Assembly (NCBI GenBank): GCA_002706335.1
Contig: PAKZ01000020.1
Location: forward strand, 53,882 to 117,881
DNA from: Ahrensia sp.
GTDB taxonomy: Bacteria; Pseudomonadota; Alphaproteobacteria; Rhizobiales; Rhizobiaceae
Direction: 5' to 3'
Length of the DNA stretch: 64,000 nt
Made by a program: the position numbers and the translations under genes. Below the pieces are notes generated by a model that worked only from the letters and a program-made list of their open reading frames with translations, searched no databases and had not been told where the DNA came from. Positions 1-8,411 of the stretch are shown one piece after another (within the stretch, counting starts at the first letter, position 1; each line of letters begins with the position of its first letter).

Positions 1-33
1 CAGACTGCAACGGATTGCGCAAAGGAGCACGCG

Positions 34-492
34 ATGTCCAGCCGTATCTCTACTGTCATTCGCGGGGTATTGGTCGCGGCGCTGTTGTCGGTTCCGGCGA
101 CAGTCGCAAATGCCGCCGATCTGATCGCTCCGGGCCCCTATGTGGCCGCCCAGCCCGATTCCTTCTGCGCCCGGGAAGGCTATATCCGCAGCATCGAGCG
201 CCGCTTCGGGATTCAGGCGCGCGAAGTTCATCACCAGCCCGACCTCTCGATCGTCGCAATCTCCGATATTCGCGAAAACCGCTACGAGCCTGCCATGGTC
301 GAGCCGACGGGTATCGATCGGCTTTATTGCAAGGCAACCGCCGCAATGTCTGACGGCCACACCCGCACGGTGTGGTACCTTGTCGAATACGATATGGGGT
401 TTGCGGGCATCTTCGGCGACAGCGTCGAGTTCTGCGTTTCGGGACTGGATCGCTGGAACGTTTATGACAGCTATTGCCGCGTTCTACGGTAA
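34..492 (+). CDS. Secreted hypothetical protein, upstream of RNase T2
   Basis: I do not recognise a family for this 152-residue protein. Residues 1-28 form a typical Sec signal peptide with a probable cleavage site after ANA, so the mature product should be periplasmic or secreted. The mature part holds four cysteines, compatible with two disulfides, and no membrane segment. An AAAGGAG ribosome-binding site lies six bases before the ATG, which makes the start convincing. The RNase T2 gene starts 19 bases after the stop, so the two are probably co-transcribed. A role linked to the RNase, such as inhibitor or accessory factor, is only a guess from position. Confidence 0.75.
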   Translation: MSSRISTVIRGVLVAALLSVPATVANAADLIAPGPYVAAQPDSFCAREGYIRSIERRFGIQAREVHHQPDLSIVAISDIRENRYEPAMVEPTGIDRLYCKATAAMSDGHTRTVWYLVEYDMGFAGIFGDSVEFCVSGLDRWNVYDSYCRVLR

Positions 493-511
493 CAGCGCCG
501 CTTCAAAACCA

Positions 512-1201
512 ATGAATTGGCGTGGACGTCCGGCAGTTTTGCTCGCGGTGATGCTTGCCGTCGCAGCCTGCGATGACACGGCGCAATCCACCTCCGTTTC
601 GCCAGAGGCGACCGCCCCGCCCGTCGCAAGCGGCTGCGATTTCTATGTGCTGGCGCTGTCATGGTCGCCCGGCTATTGCGCCTCCTATGGGGATCGGGCC
701 AACCGGCAGCAGTGCAGAGCGGATGAACCGTTCGGCTTCGTCGTGCACGGTCTCTGGCCGCAATATGCAAGCGGTTATCCTACGGCCTGCCCGACCGAGA
801 GGCCACTGACGGTGCCGAGATCTCTGTCGGACTCGATGCTCGACATCATGCCCTCGACCGGGCTGATCCGGCATGAATGGAGCGAACACGGAACCTGTTC
901 CGGATTGTCGCAGGATGATTATTTCGCGACCACACGCATGGCCTTCGACAAGATCGCCATTCCGCAGTCGCTGGAGGCTGCCACGCAGACACGGACAGTC
1001 GACCCGCGCAGCGTCGAGGAAACCTTCATCACTGCCAATCCCGGGCTGCCCAACGACGCCATCGCTGTGACCTGCGACCGGCGCTATATCAGGGATATCC
1101 GCATCTGCCTGTCGCGCGACCTTTCAGGCTTCGTATCCTGCCCGGAAGTCGATGCCGACGATTGCCGGAAGTCCAGCGCGGTCATGCCGCCTATGCGTTA
1201 A
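512..1201 (+). CDS. RNase T2 family ribonuclease, predicted lipoprotein
   Basis: T2 ribonucleases cut single-stranded RNA through a 2',3'-cyclic phosphate and act outside the cytoplasm. This 229-residue protein has a lipoprotein-type signal ending VAAC (Cys20). The first active-site motif, HGLWP, is at residues 79-83 and the second, HEWSEHGTC, is at 111-119. In characterised members the second motif has Lys or Arg directly before the second His; here it is Glu115 (codon GAA). The His79, Glu112 and His116 positions are intact. Activity may therefore be reduced, lost or altered. The start ATG at 512 was chosen because it gives the signal sequence directly. The reading frame stays open further upstream, overlapping the preceding gene, but that part is not needed. 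Confidence 0.88.
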   Translation: MNWRGRPAVLLAVMLAVAACDDTAQSTSVSPEATAPPVASGCDFYVLALSWSPGYCASYGDRANRQQCRADEPFGFVVHGLWPQYASGYPTACPTERPLTVPRSLSDSMLDIMPSTGLIRHEWSEHGTCSGLSQDDYFATTRMAFDKIAIPQSLEAATQTRTVDPRSVEETFITANPGLPNDAIAVTCDRRYIRDIRICLSRDLSGFVSCPEVDADDCRKSSAVMPPMR

Positions 1202-1350
1202 CTGTCGTTCTCGTCGTTCTCCTCGACGATCGGGCCCGCTTTATCGCGGCTTTTTTCCTCGCGACGCTCCTCGGTCTTTTCGGCATCCGTTTTCCTGTCG
1301 CGGCCGTGGTTGCCTTCGACAATCGTTTCGCCGTGTTTGTGCTTATCCAT
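1198..1350 (-). CDS. Small, highly charged 50-residue ORF
   Basis: This ORF encodes 50 residues that are mostly Lys, Arg, Glu, Asp and His, with almost no hydrophobic residues, so it is probably soluble and disordered. A clear AAGGAGA ribosome-binding site precedes the ATG by about six bases, which is the main reason to believe it is translated. It converges on the RNase T2 gene, and its stop codon overlaps the RNase stop on the other strand by two bases. Such small hydrophilic proteins are common in alphaproteobacteria and are often stress-related, but I recognise no specific family. Confidence 0.55.
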   Translation of the reverse strand: MDKHKHGETIVEGNHGRDRKTDAEKTEERREEKSRDKAGPIVEENDENDS

Positions 1351-1515
1351 TGCAATTCTCCTTGCGCCTCATTTCGGCGATTTCGATCACCGCTTTGCGA
1401 CTGGAGAGGAAACGTGGTTAGGAAAACTCCGTTCCATTATGGACATGGCGGATCAACAGTCGATTGAGCGGAGAGCCGCCATGTCGCACCGATTACTTCA
1501 AGGGAAACCATCTTC

Positions 1516-2115
1516 ATGCCACGCCTGCTCTATTCAACCACCTCCCCCTATAGCGCCAAGGTCCGCATGGCCGCGGCGTGGCTCGAGCTGCCGATCGAAG
1601 CCGTAACGGTCAATACCTCGGAAGAACCCACGGATCTGATCGGCAACAATCCTCTCGGCAAGATACCGACACTGGTTCTGGACGATGGTTCAGCGCTGTT
1701 CGACAGCCGTGTGATCATGCAGGAACTCGACCGCATGAGCGGGCACAAGCTGTATCCGCGCAATGCAAAGAAGCGCATCGAGGCACAGTTCCTGGAAGCG
1801 ATCGGCGACGGGATCGGCGACACGCTTCTCGCGCAGGTCTACGAGAAGCGCTTCCGTCCGGAAGACAAGGTCCACCAGCCCTGGCTCGACGCACAGGCGC
1901 GCAAGACGACGCGCGGGCTCGACTGGCTGAACGAGAATGCGCCCAGGGTCACCACGAAGCTGACCGGCGGACATTTCGCCGTCGCCGCGATGCTCGGATA
2001 TCTCGACTTGCGGTTCGGCGATCTTAACTGGCGGCGCGGACGTCCGAAGCTGAAGCGTTTCGAAACCCGTTTCGCGGAAGCTTTCCCGGACTACGCGACC
2101 TTGAAGCCGCAGTGA
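1516..2115 (+). CDS. Glutathione S-transferase family protein
   Basis: This 199-residue protein has the thioredoxin-like N-terminal domain of GSTs. SPYSAKVR (about 10-17) occupies the active-site position, NPLGKIPTL (about 45-53) carries the conserved cis-proline, and DSRVI (about 64-68) contacts the glutathione glutamyl group. The rest is helical, as in a GST C-terminal domain. GSTs join glutathione to electrophiles or act in stress responses; the substrate cannot be told from sequence. An AGGGAAA site lies eight bases before the ATG. The gene diverges from the 50-residue ORF and converges on the porin gene. Confidence 0.87.
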   Translation: MPRLLYSTTSPYSAKVRMAAAWLELPIEAVTVNTSEEPTDLIGNNPLGKIPTLVLDDGSALFDSRVIMQELDRMSGHKLYPRNAKKRIEAQFLEAIGDGIGDTLLAQVYEKRFRPEDKVHQPWLDAQARKTTRGLDWLNENAPRVTTKLTGGHFAVAAMLGYLDLRFGDLNWRRGRPKLKRFETRFAEAFPDYATLKPQ

Positions 2116-2150
2116 AGAAAAAGACCCGCGCGGATTGCTCCGCGCGGGTC
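2114..2150 (-). terminator. Intrinsic terminator of the porin-like gene
   Basis: A perfect 12-bp stem (2123-2134 with 2139-2150) has a four-base loop. Read on the minus strand it is followed by TTTTTCTTC. It sits between two converging genes and may also slow transcription from the GST side. Confidence 0.85.
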
Positions 2151-2173
2151 TCGTGTTGCCGGATTGCGTCCGG

Positions 2174-2818
2174 TCAGAACTTGACGCCGATGCCGGCCGT
2201 CACGCTGTGCTCGCTGAAGCCGGACGAAACCGTCCCGGTGTCGAGCGTATAGTCCTTCGACCCGTAATCGGAATAACGGTATTCCAGGCGGCTGAAGACC
2301 TTGTCCGTCAGCAGCGCTTCGGCGCCGGCGCCGACCGTCCAACCCACATGGGTATTGCTGTCAGAACTCGTCCCATCCGAAACCTCGGCATTAGCCAGGG
2401 CGAGACCGCCCGTACCGTAGATCAGGAACGGATCAAACGCATAGCCGAGACGGCCGCGCAAAGACCCGTTCAAACCCCGATCAAGGCTGTTGGCTCCGGA
2501 AGTTTCGGAACCGAAGGAATAACCGAGATCGGCTTCCGCACCGTAAACGATCGCGCCGTTCTGCCAATTGTAGCCAGCGAAGGCGCCCGCATTCCAATCG
2601 TTCACGTCGACGTCTGTGCCGTCCACGTCGAAATTCGCCCAGTCATAGCCGCCAAATGCACCAACATAGACGCCCGACCAGGTGTCGGCCGGAACAATAT
2701 TGACAGGTGCGGCCATCGTCGGAGACGGCGGTGCCTCAATGGCGTCGGCGGCCAAAGCCGCGTTTCCGGCCAGGGCCGCAATGGCTATTCCGCCGGCCAG
2801 TTTAGCAATCATGCGCAT
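2174..2818 (-). CDS. Outer-membrane beta-barrel protein, Omp25/31-like
   Basis: This 214-residue outer-membrane protein resembles the Omp25/Omp31 or opacity-type small porins of Rhizobiales. It begins with a Sec signal peptide cleaved near ALA|ADA. The sequence WSGVYVGAFGGYDWANF after a short proline-rich stretch is the usual first strand. Alternating aromatic and small residues continue to a terminal GIGVKF, whose final Phe is the barrel-assembly signal. I chose the ATG at 2818 because AAGGAG lies seven bases upstream. An in-frame ATG at 2860 has no such site. The protein probably stabilises the outer membrane or forms a small pore. Confidence 0.88.
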   Translation of the reverse strand: MRMIAKLAGGIAIAALAGNAALAADAIEAPPSPTMAAPVNIVPADTWSGVYVGAFGGYDWANFDVDGTDVDVNDWNAGAFAGYNWQNGAIVYGAEADLGYSFGSETSGANSLDRGLNGSLRGRLGYAFDPFLIYGTGGLALANAEVSDGTSSDSNTHVGWTVGAGAEALLTDKVFSRLEYRYSDYGSKDYTLDTGTVSSGFSEHSVTAGIGVKF

Positions 2819-3070
2819 GTCACTCTCCTTGCAAGTATCGATTGCGCGTGCCGAAATCATCTCTTTGTTTCAGGCACGCCTGTGCCCCAAACTCCCGCCT
2901 CGGAAAATCGTTCCGGATTGCGGCGAATGCGTTGCCGGAATTTGGAGATTCAGTGGCCGAAAAAAGACAAGCGACCGGTGTGCCTGTTTAGCAACACAGA
3001 CGGGGCCGCCCCTTTTTTCCCGGTCGGCGTGCCTATATAGACGGAGCAATCCTCTATCCGACAGGTTTCC

Positions 3071-4015
3071 ATGCTCCTCGACATTCTCATGCTCGCCGCC
3101 GGTCTCGTATTGCTCGTGTTCGCCGGCGACTTTCTGGTCAAGGGCGCAGCCGGGCTGGCGGAAAATCTCGGCATTCCCTCCCTGATCATCGGCCTGACGA
3201 TCGTCGCGTTCGGAACGTCCGCGCCCGAACTTGTCGTGTCGCTTCAGTCGGCGCTTTCCGGCGCGCCCGATATCGCCGTCGGCAATGTCATCGGCTCGAA
3301 TATCGCCAATGTCCTGCTGGTTCTCGGCCTGCCGGCGATCATCGCCGTCGTGCATGCCGAGCAGCGGGGCCTCGCGCGCAACGTGGCCGTCATGCTCGTC
3401 TTCACCATCGCGTTCATGTGGATGATCAGCGATGATCTGCTCTCGAGGACGGAGGCTGCCTTTCTGTTTGCCGGTCTGCTTCTCTTCGTCATGGTGCAGA
3501 TCCTGCGCGCCCGCACGCATATCGAGGAAGAGCAGACCGGCGACTATCATGAAGAACTCGGCGATTTGCCGCATGCGCCCGGGAGGATCGCGTTTCATCT
3601 CGCAGGAGGGTTGATCGGCCTGCCGATTGCGGCGCATCTCACGGTCTCGGGAGCGTCCGGTATCGCCCAGGCATTCGGTATTTCGCAGGCCGCCATCGGC
3701 CTTACCATCGTTGCCGTCGGCACGTCCCTGCCGGAACTGGCTACCACCCTGGTCGCGGCGTGGCGCAAGAAAGCCGATGTGGCGCTGGGCAATATAATCG
3801 GCTCCAACATCTTCAATATCGGCGCGATCATGGGGATTACCGGGCTGATCATTCCGGTTCCTGTCTCCCACATCATTATCGAGCGCGACATGTGGATGAT
3901 GCTTGCCGCGGCGGTGGCGCTTACGGTGATCTGTTTTGCCCGGATCGCCACGGGCAAGATTCTCGGCGCGATCATGTTCGCGGCCTATCTGATCTATGTC
4001 GCGGTCGTCTTGTGA
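3071..4015 (+). CDS. Calcium/sodium antiporter, CaCA (YrbG) family
   Basis: This 314-residue inner-membrane protein has the two inverted alpha-repeats of cation/Ca2+ exchangers. Repeat one carries GTSAPE (about 48-53) and GSNIAN (75-80). Repeat two carries GTSLPE and GSNIFN in the second half. Their acidic residues bind the cation. About ten membrane segments are visible, with a hydrophilic loop in the middle (about 150-165). It should exchange Ca2+ for Na+ or K+ across the membrane. E. coli YrbG is the nearest well-known relative. No strong ribosome-binding site is seen. The next gene starts only 19 bases downstream. Confidence 0.92.
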   Translation: MLLDILMLAAGLVLLVFAGDFLVKGAAGLAENLGIPSLIIGLTIVAFGTSAPELVVSLQSALSGAPDIAVGNVIGSNIANVLLVLGLPAIIAVVHAEQRGLARNVAVMLVFTIAFMWMISDDLLSRTEAAFLFAGLLLFVMVQILRARTHIEEEQTGDYHEELGDLPHAPGRIAFHLAGGLIGLPIAAHLTVSGASGIAQAFGISQAAIGLTIVAVGTSLPELATTLVAAWRKKADVALGNIIGSNIFNIGAIMGITGLIIPVPVSHIIIERDMWMMLAAAVALTVICFARIATGKILGAIMFAAYLIYVAVVL

Positions 4016-4034
4016 GTTTCTGGAAGATCAGAAC

Positions 4035-4799
4035 ATGCAGATGAGAGGTACGGCGCTGGTGACAGGCGCGGCCAAACGGATAGGGCGCGCAATTGCGGAA
4101 GATCTCGCGGCAAACGGTTTTGCGGTGGTGATCCATGCCAACCGGTCCTTCGAGGCGGCCGAAGCGCTCGCGGCCGAACTGAAAGACGGCGGCGCTGTCG
4201 CCCATGCGGTTCAGGCCGACCTCTTCGACACGGATGCGACACGCATGCTTGCCGAAAAGGCGGTGGCGCTCGCGGGACAGCCAATCGATCTGCTGGTCAA
4301 CAATGCGTCGGTCTTCGAGAACGATGCGATAGACACGTTGGACGAAGGTGTCTGGGACAGGCATTTCGCCGTGCATGTCAAAGCGCCGGCCTTTCTCTCC
4401 GAAGCCGTTGCCGCGAACCTGCCCGAAGGCCGCCATGGATTGATCGTCAACATGATCGATCAGCGGGTATGGCGGCTGACCCCGAACTTCTTTTCCTACA
4501 CGCTGTCGAAATCGACATTGTGGACCGCGACGCAGACAATGGCGCAGGCGCTCGCGCCGGCCATTCGTGTCAACGCCATCGGCCTTGGGCCGACGCTGAA
4601 GAGCCCGCGGCAAAGCGAGGAGGACTTCGCAAAACAGGCACAGGCGGTGCCGCTGGAGCACGGCGCCGAGCTTGCGGAAATCGGCGCGACGATCCGCTAT
4701 CTGTGGGAAAGCCGCTCGATCACCGGCCAGATGATCGCGCTGGACGGCGGGCAGCACCTCGCCTGGGAAACGCCGGATGTTGCGGACATCGCCGAATAG
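4035..4799 (+). CDS. SDR oxidoreductase of pteridine reductase (FolM/PTR1) type
   Basis: This 254-residue short-chain dehydrogenase has the cofactor motif TGAAKRIG (10-17), where the Arg favours NADPH, and a conserved NNAS. The active-site Tyr155 and Lys159 are in YTLSK. The residue 13 positions before the Tyr, normally Ser in SDRs, is Asp142. An Asp-Tyr-Lys set is the hallmark of pteridine reductase PTR1 and related FolM dihydromonapterin reductases. It probably reduces a pterin or dihydrofolate-like substrate. The start at 4035 has GGAAGA seven bases upstream; a longer ORF from 3996 would overlap the antiporter gene. It lies just upstream of uvrC. Confidence 0.85.
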   Translation: MQMRGTALVTGAAKRIGRAIAEDLAANGFAVVIHANRSFEAAEALAAELKDGGAVAHAVQADLFDTDATRMLAEKAVALAGQPIDLLVNNASVFENDAIDTLDEGVWDRHFAVHVKAPAFLSEAVAANLPEGRHGLIVNMIDQRVWRLTPNFFSYTLSKSTLWTATQTMAQALAPAIRVNAIGLGPTLKSPRQSEEDFAKQAQAVPLEHGAELAEIGATIRYLWESRSITGQMIALDGGQHLAWETPDVADIAE

Positions 4800-4864
4800 G
4801 CCCATCTGTCAGCAGTGATGCGACGCCACTTGATGTCCCGGCGCGACATCGCCGAAACTGAGAC

Positions 4865-6889
4865 ATGAACGCGAAACCGATTCCCGACAACGACATTGCC
4901 GAAACCGAAATGGATGGCGGCGACGATCCCGTCATGACCGCGCTCGGCAAGGATCTCGCTTGGGATACGGCGGACAATCTGTCGAAGGAATTGCACGGCG
5001 CGGATCTGATCAAGGCCTATGTGAAGCGGTTGCCGAACGCTCCCGGCGTCTATCGCATGTTCAATGGCGACGGCGACGTGCTCTATGTCGGCAAGGCGGC
5101 GAACCTGAAGAAGCGGGTGACAAATTACGCCCAGGGCCGCGGCCATTCCAACCGTATCACCAAGATGATCACGCTGACGGCGGCGATGGAATTCGTCACC
5201 ACGCGCACCGAGACCGAGGCGCTGCTGCTTGAGGCGAACCTCATCAAGAGGCTGCGCCCGCGCTTCAACGTGCTGATGCGTGACGACAAGTCGTTTCCCT
5301 ATATCTTTCTGACCGGCGATCACGAGGCGCCCGGCATCTTCAAGCATCGCGGCGCGCAGACGAAGAAAGGCGACTATTTCGGCCCTTTCGCCTCTGCGAC
5401 GGCAGTCGGGCGGACGATCAATGCGCTGCAGCGCGCCTTCCTTCTGAGGACCTGCACCGACAGCGTGTACGAGAGCCGCACGCGGCCCTGCCTGCTCTAC
5501 CAGATCAAACGCTGTTCCGGCCCCTGCACCGGCGAAATCTCGGTAGACGGCTATGCTGAACTGGTCCGGGAGGCGAAAGCCTTCCTGTCCGGGCGCAGCC
5601 AGGCCGTGCAGGCGGATCTTTCCAAGACGATGCAGGCAGCGGCGGAAAACCTCGATTTCGAACGGGCAGCTGTCTATCGCGACCGGATCTCGGCACTGAC
5701 GTCAATTCAGAGCCATCAGGGGATCAATCCGCAATCCGTCGAGGAAGCCGACGTGTTCGCCATCCAGCAGCAGGGCGGCATGACTTGCATCCAGGTGTTC
5801 TTCTTCCGAACCGGTCAGAACTGGGGCAACCGCGCCTATTTTCCGAAGGCGGACGCCGCGATGGAGCCGGAAGATGTGCTCGGCGCGTTCATATCGCAGT
5901 TCTACGACAACAAGCCCGTGCCGCGGCTCATCCTGACCTCCGAGACGCTGCCGGAGGCGGAATTGCTGGCGGAGGCGTTGTCGCTGAAAGCGCCGCGCAA
6001 AGTGACCGTCACCCGGCCGCAACGTGGCGAGCGGCGCGACCTCGTCGACCACGCCCTGGCGAACGCCAAGGAGGCTCTCGGCCGCAGGCTCGCCGAAACC
6101 TCCTCGCAGGCCAAGCTGCTGCAAGGGATGGCGGAAGCGTTGCATCTGACGCGCGCGCCGCGACGAGTCGAGGTCTACGACAACTCCCATATCATGGGCA
6201 CCAACGCGGTCGGCGCGATGATCGTCGCCGGACCGGAAGGCTTCGCCAAGAACCAGTACCGAAAGTTCAACATCAAGTCCGAGACGGCAACGCCGGGCGA
6301 CGATTTCGCGATGATGCGCGAAGTGATGGAGCGGCGCTTCTCGCGACTAGTCAAGGAGGAAGGCATTCCGGATCGCTCGGCGGAGAATGGCGAAGAGGAA
6401 GCCCTCGCCGACGCCATCTCCGACACTTTGCCCGCCTGGCCCGACCTGCTGCTGATCGACGGCGGCATCGGCCAGGTCAACGCCGTAATGACGATCCTGA
6501 AGGAACTCGGCGTGGATGGGGCCGTCGATGTCGTCGGTGTCGCCAAAGGCGTCGACCGCGACGCCGGTCGCGAGCGCTTCATCATTCCCGGCAAGACGGA
6601 TTTCACGCTGCCGCCGCGCGATCCGGTGCTTTATTTCATCCAACGGCTGCGCGACGAGGCGCACCGTTTCGCCATCGGCTCGCACCGCGCCCGAAGAAAG
6701 AAGGAAATGGTCAAGAACCCGCTCGACGAGATCGACGGGATCGGACCGGCGCGCAAGCGCGCATTGCTGCACCATTTCGGCACAGCCAAGGGCGTTGGCC
6801 GCGCCGCGCTCGAGGATCTGGAGAAGGTCGAGGGCATTTCGGAAGCCATGGCGCGGCAAATCTACGACCATTTCCGCCAAGCAGGTTGA
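4865..6889 (+). CDS. uvrC: UvrABC excision nuclease subunit C
   Basis: UvrC makes both incisions around DNA lesions during nucleotide excision repair, together with UvrA and UvrB. The 674-residue product has the N-terminal GIY-YIG nuclease domain (PGVYRMF and [14 protein letters not shown], about residues 60-90). A UVR motif for UvrB contact follows (about 250-285). The RNase H-like C-terminal nuclease comes next, with VYDNSHIMG and [11 protein letters not shown]. Paired helix-hairpin-helix motifs lie near the C-terminus ([13 protein letters not shown] and VEGISEAMA). An extra 50 or so residues precede the GIY-YIG domain, as in other Rhizobiales. It likely heads the run into pgsA, moaD and moaE. 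Confidence 0.97.
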   Translation: MNAKPIPDNDIAETEMDGGDDPVMTALGKDLAWDTADNLSKELHGADLIKAYVKRLPNAPGVYRMFNGDGDVLYVGKAANLKKRVTNYAQGRGHSNRITKMITLTAAMEFVTTRTETEALLLEANLIKRLRPRFNVLMRDDKSFPYIFLTGDHEAPGIFKHRGAQTKKGDYFGPFASATAVGRTINALQRAFLLRTCTDSVYESRTRPCLLYQIKRCSGPCTGEISVDGYAELVREAKAFLSGRSQAVQADLSKTMQAAAENLDFERAAVYRDRISALTSIQSHQGINPQSVEEADVFAIQQQGGMTCIQVFFFRTGQNWGNRAYFPKADAAMEPEDVLGAFISQFYDNKPVPRLILTSETLPEAELLAEALSLKAPRKVTVTRPQRGERRDLVDHALANAKEALGRRLAETSSQAKLLQGMAEALHLTRAPRRVEVYDNSHIMGTNAVGAMIVAGPEGFAKNQYRKFNIKSETATPGDDFAMMREVMERRFSRLVKEEGIPDRSAENGEEEALADAISDTLPAWPDLLLIDGGIGQVNAVMTILKELGVDGAVDVVGVAKGVDRDAGRERFIIPGKTDFTLPPRDPVLYFIQRLRDEAHRFAIGSHRARRKKEMVKNPLDEIDGIGPARKRALLHHFGTAKGVGRAALEDLEKVEGISEAMARQIYDHFRQAG

Positions 6890-6946
6890 AAAGCGCAGCA
6901 ACAGGTCGCACTTGACCGGCAGTCCTTCCGGTGGTTCTCACATATA

Positions 6947-7534
6947 ATGGCTCGCAGCGCTTACAATCTGCCGAATATTCTGACCTATGCCCGCATTCTC
7001 GCGGTGCCGCTGATTGTCGTCTGCTTCTTTCTGGAAGGCCGGCTGCAATCGAGCGACTTCGCGCGCTGGCTGTCGTTCGCAATTTTCGTCGTCGCCAGCC
7101 TGACTGATTTCCTAGATGGCTATCTCGCGCGCAAATGGAAGCAGACCTCGAATATAGGCCGCATGCTCGATCCGATCGCCGACAAGCTGGTCGTCTCGGT
7201 CGTGCTGTTGCTGCTTGCCGCCGAGGGCTCAATCGCGGGCTGGAGCCTGTGGGCCGGCGTCATCATCCTGTGCCGCGAAATTCTGGTCTCCGGCCTGCGC
7301 GAATATCTGGCATCGCTGGAAGTGAGCGTGCCGGTGACGTGGCTTGCCAAGTGGAAGACGGCGATCCAGCTCGTCGCCATCGGCTTCCTCTTGGCCGGCC
7401 CCGCCGGCGACAAGATCGTGCCCTATGTCACCGAAATGGGCCATGTGCTCCTGTGGATATCGGCGATCGTTACGCTCTATACGGGCTGGGACTATTTCCG
7501 GTCCGGGCTTAAACACGTGATCGAGGACGAGTAA
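6947..7534 (+). CDS. pgsA: CDP-diacylglycerol-glycerol-3-phosphate 3-phosphatidyltransferase
   Basis: PgsA makes phosphatidylglycerol phosphate from CDP-diacylglycerol and glycerol-3-phosphate at the inner membrane. The 195-residue protein has the CDP-alcohol phosphotransferase signature DG-x2-AR-x8-G-x3-D-x3-D: Asp57-Gly58, Ala61-Arg62, Gly71, Asp75 and Asp79. It has several membrane segments and opens with NLPNILTYARI, the usual start of this family. The ribosome-binding site is weak. It sits between uvrC and moaD, the usual rhizobial order, with moaD six bases downstream. Confidence 0.95.
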   Translation: MARSAYNLPNILTYARILAVPLIVVCFFLEGRLQSSDFARWLSFAIFVVASLTDFLDGYLARKWKQTSNIGRMLDPIADKLVVSVVLLLLAAEGSIAGWSLWAGVIILCREILVSGLREYLASLEVSVPVTWLAKWKTAIQLVAIGFLLAGPAGDKIVPYVTEMGHVLLWISAIVTLYTGWDYFRSGLKHVIEDE

Positions 7535-7540
7535 GCGGCT

Positions 7541-7795
7541 ATGACGAAACTGGTCTATTTCGCCTGGGTGCGTGAGCGCATCGGCGTTCCCGAGGAAGAC
7601 GTCGACCTACCTTCCTCCGTGGAGACCGGCGCCGATCTGCTCGCATGGCTGAAGACGCGCGGCGAGAATTACGAGGCGGCGCTGGCGATGGACAACGCAA
7701 TTCGCATTGCTGTCGACCAGGAACATGTCGAGCATGGCGAAACACTTGGGAGCCCGCGCGAGATCGCCCTGTTTCCCCCGATGACCGGAGGCTGA
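7541..7795 (+). CDS. moaD: Molybdopterin synthase small subunit
   Basis: MoaD is the ubiquitin-like sulfur carrier of molybdopterin synthase. Its C-terminal Gly-Gly is adenylated and then thiocarboxylated, and it hands sulfur to precursor Z in the MoaE active site. This 84-residue protein has the small beta-grasp pattern and ends in MTGG, the required tail. It starts six bases after pgsA and is followed one base later by moaE. The cofactor would serve molybdoenzymes such as the one at 56.3 kb. Confidence 0.94.
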   Translation: MTKLVYFAWVRERIGVPEEDVDLPSSVETGADLLAWLKTRGENYEAALAMDNAIRIAVDQEHVEHGETLGSPREIALFPPMTGG

Positions 7796-7796
7796 G

Positions 7797-8255
7797 GTGG
7801 CCGTCGAGCCCTTCATCCGCGTGCAAAAGGAGGATTTCGACGCCGCCGCCGAGAGCGCCCGGCTTTCGGCCAACCGGCGCGATGTCGGCGCGGTCGTGAC
7901 CTTCACCGGGCTTTGCCGCGACGAGAGCGGCACGCTGTCCGCCCTCGAACTGGAACACTATCCGGGCATGGCCGAAGCCGAGATCTCCCGCATCGCCAGA
8001 CAGGCGGTCCAGCGCTGGCCGGTTACGGGCCTAACCGTCATTCATCGGCACGGCAGAATTGCTCCGGGCGAGAACATCGTCCTCGTCGTCGCCGCATCAT
8101 CGCATCGACAGGCGGCCTTCGAGGCGGCGGATTTCATGATGGATTTCCTGAAGACGCGCGCGCCCTTCTGGAAGAAGGAACATCGAACCGACGGGAGCGA
8201 AGGCGGCTGGGTCGAGGCGAAGGATGCCGACGACGCCGCGGCGGAGCGGTGGTGA
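7797..8255 (+). CDS. moaE: Molybdopterin synthase catalytic subunit
   Basis: MoaE converts cyclic pyranopterin monophosphate to molybdopterin using the MoaD thiocarboxylate. The 152-residue protein has the family landmarks GAVVTFTGLCRDE, LELEHYPGMAE, VIHRHGRIAPGE and KTRAPFWKKEH; the last carries the conserved catalytic lysines. The start codon is GTG at 7797, one base after the moaD stop, with GGAGG about five bases upstream inside the end of moaD. This arrangement implies coupled translation of the two subunits. Confidence 0.95.
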   Translation: MAVEPFIRVQKEDFDAAAESARLSANRRDVGAVVTFTGLCRDESGTLSALELEHYPGMAEAEISRIARQAVQRWPVTGLTVIHRHGRIAPGENIVLVVAASSHRQAAFEAADFMMDFLKTRAPFWKKEHRTDGSEGGWVEAKDADDAAAERW

Positions 8256-8411
8256 TCCGCGGTGCCTAGCGCGCTTGTCTACGCCCCTCACCGCTGGTAG
8301 CGACGGTCCTGGCGGAAAAGACGGCGGGGGATGCAATGAGGCAGAAACGATCCACGGCAAGAGAAATCCGGCATTGCCCGATTTCGGCGCGCAGCCCCGG
8401 CCGATAGAGGC

